21,175 nucleotides of DNA, taken from contig JBBSIS010000034.1 of NCBI GenBank assembly GCA_038231955.1, forward strand, positions 1 through 21,175, in the 5' to 3' direction. The position numbers and the translations under genes are program-made. The notes below the pieces were generated by a model. The model had not been told where the DNA came from, did not search any database, and saw only the letters and a list, made by a program, of their open reading frames with translations. The stretch is from CADCTB01 sp038231955. GTDB taxonomy: Bacteria; Actinomycetota; Acidimicrobiia; Acidimicrobiales; AC-14. Of the stretch, positions 20,805 through 21,175 are shown in pieces. The number at the start of each line of letters is the position of its first letter. Positions within the stretch are counted from its first letter, which is position 1.

Positions 20805-21175
20805 GGGCCGGTCGCCGGCGCGGCGACCGTTGGCCACCGTCCGGAGCCGGGCAACCCTCGCAGCCACAGTGGTGGTGGGCGTCGCGCTGGTGATCGGCGC
20901 CGCGAGCCTGCTCGTGGTGCTCCAACGCTCACTGGTCAGCAGCATCGATCGGTCCGTTCGCAACCGCGCTGAGGATGTAGCTGCCCAGGCGCGCCAGAGC
21001 ACCCTGCCGGTCACGCTCTCTGTCGTCCGGGAGGAGGACGCGCTCATCCAGGTCGTCGACACGAGCGGTCACGTCGTCGCGTCGAGCGCCAATCTGGAGG
21101 GCGAGGACCCGATCGCGACGTTCACCTCGCCCACGGCCGGATCGGCAACACGAACCTTGTCGAACCTGCCCGTCG
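20794..21175 (+). CDS. Sensor histidine kinase, N-terminal part (runs off the window)
   Basis: 127 codons are visible. A basic N-terminus (RSPARRPLATVRSR) precedes one strong membrane helix (TLAATVVVGVALVIGAASLL, about 21-43). An extracytoplasmic sensor region follows with SSIDRSVRNRAEDVAAQARQ and a PAS/Cache-like DALIQVVDTSGHVVASSANL strand pair, common in kinases paired with this regulator type. No catalytic motif has been reached by 21175. It overlaps the regulator gene by 11 bases. The paralogous kinase scrap near 18470-18721 covers the catalytic end that is missing here. Confidence 0.88.
   Translation, partial: MAAEGRSPARRPLATVRSRATLAATVVVGVALVIGAASLLVVLQRSLVSSIDRSVRNRAEDVAAQARQSTLPVTLSVVREEDALIQVVDTSGHVVASSANLEGEDPIATFTSPTAGSATRTLSNLPV

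Noticed and set aside
1..21175. CRISPR array, rRNA, complete tRNA, or complete insertion sequence
   Set aside because: No regularly spaced repeats, rRNA core motifs, tRNA cloverleaf, or transposase flanked by inverted repeats was found by eye.

Overview
The window is about 21 kb of high-GC DNA with GTG and TTG starts, strong GC bias in third codon positions and actinobacterial protein types. These include an FtsK with an actinobacterial-style C-terminal gamma domain, an OmpR/histidine-kinase repertoire, UppP, and DUF4160/DUF2442 and VapBC modules. The protein flavour fits a deep-branching actinobacterium such as Acidimicrobiia. That placement is inferred from remembered protein style, not from a marker gene.

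Layout. 1-386: a small membrane protein and a strong rho-independent terminator. 416-5140 (minus strand): a row consisting of an AbiEi-like/Fic fusion, a VapB-VapC pair and the DNA translocase FtsK. 5236-8001: a graveyard of broken accessory genes. It holds remnants of a DUF1778/GNAT-type pair, an AAA_14 (DUF4143-type) ATPase, nucleotide-sugar genes, an XRE/nucleotidyltransferase toxin-antitoxin pair and a large serine recombinase, with one intact coiled-coil membrane protein among them. 8329-11120: a thioredoxin-like lipoprotein, a small acidic protein, a DUF4160-DUF2442 pair and a methyltransferase. 11140-14917: a ruined ferric reductase/cupredoxin chimera diverges from an intact OmpR-type two-component pair, with a direct-repeat operator candidate between them. 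An ABC transporter collapsed by a deletion follows. 15068-17952: a small membrane protein, an MFS transporter and, convergent to it, UppP preceded by a tiny membrane protein. 18202-21175: a SecF scrap, a response-regulator/kinase fusion scrap that runs into the 5' end of a group II intron, a small exported acidic protein, a dead response regulator, and an intact response regulator with the start of its kinase.

The main theme is selective decay. Core and apparently functional genes have clean reading frames. Accessory genes repeatedly show two lesion types: single-base frameshifts, and deletions that join the front of one gene to the back of another, several of them still in frame. Because indels are confined to accessory genes, random sequencing error is a poor explanation, although a collapsed assembly cannot be excluded from one sequence. 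Toxin-antitoxin-like modules recur in both states: intact VapBC, Fic and DUF4160/DUF2442, and ruined DUF1778/GNAT and XRE/nucleotidyltransferase. No complete novel defence system is visible. The most unusual intact locus is the AbiEi-like/Fic fusion with a direct-repeat element just upstream of its start.
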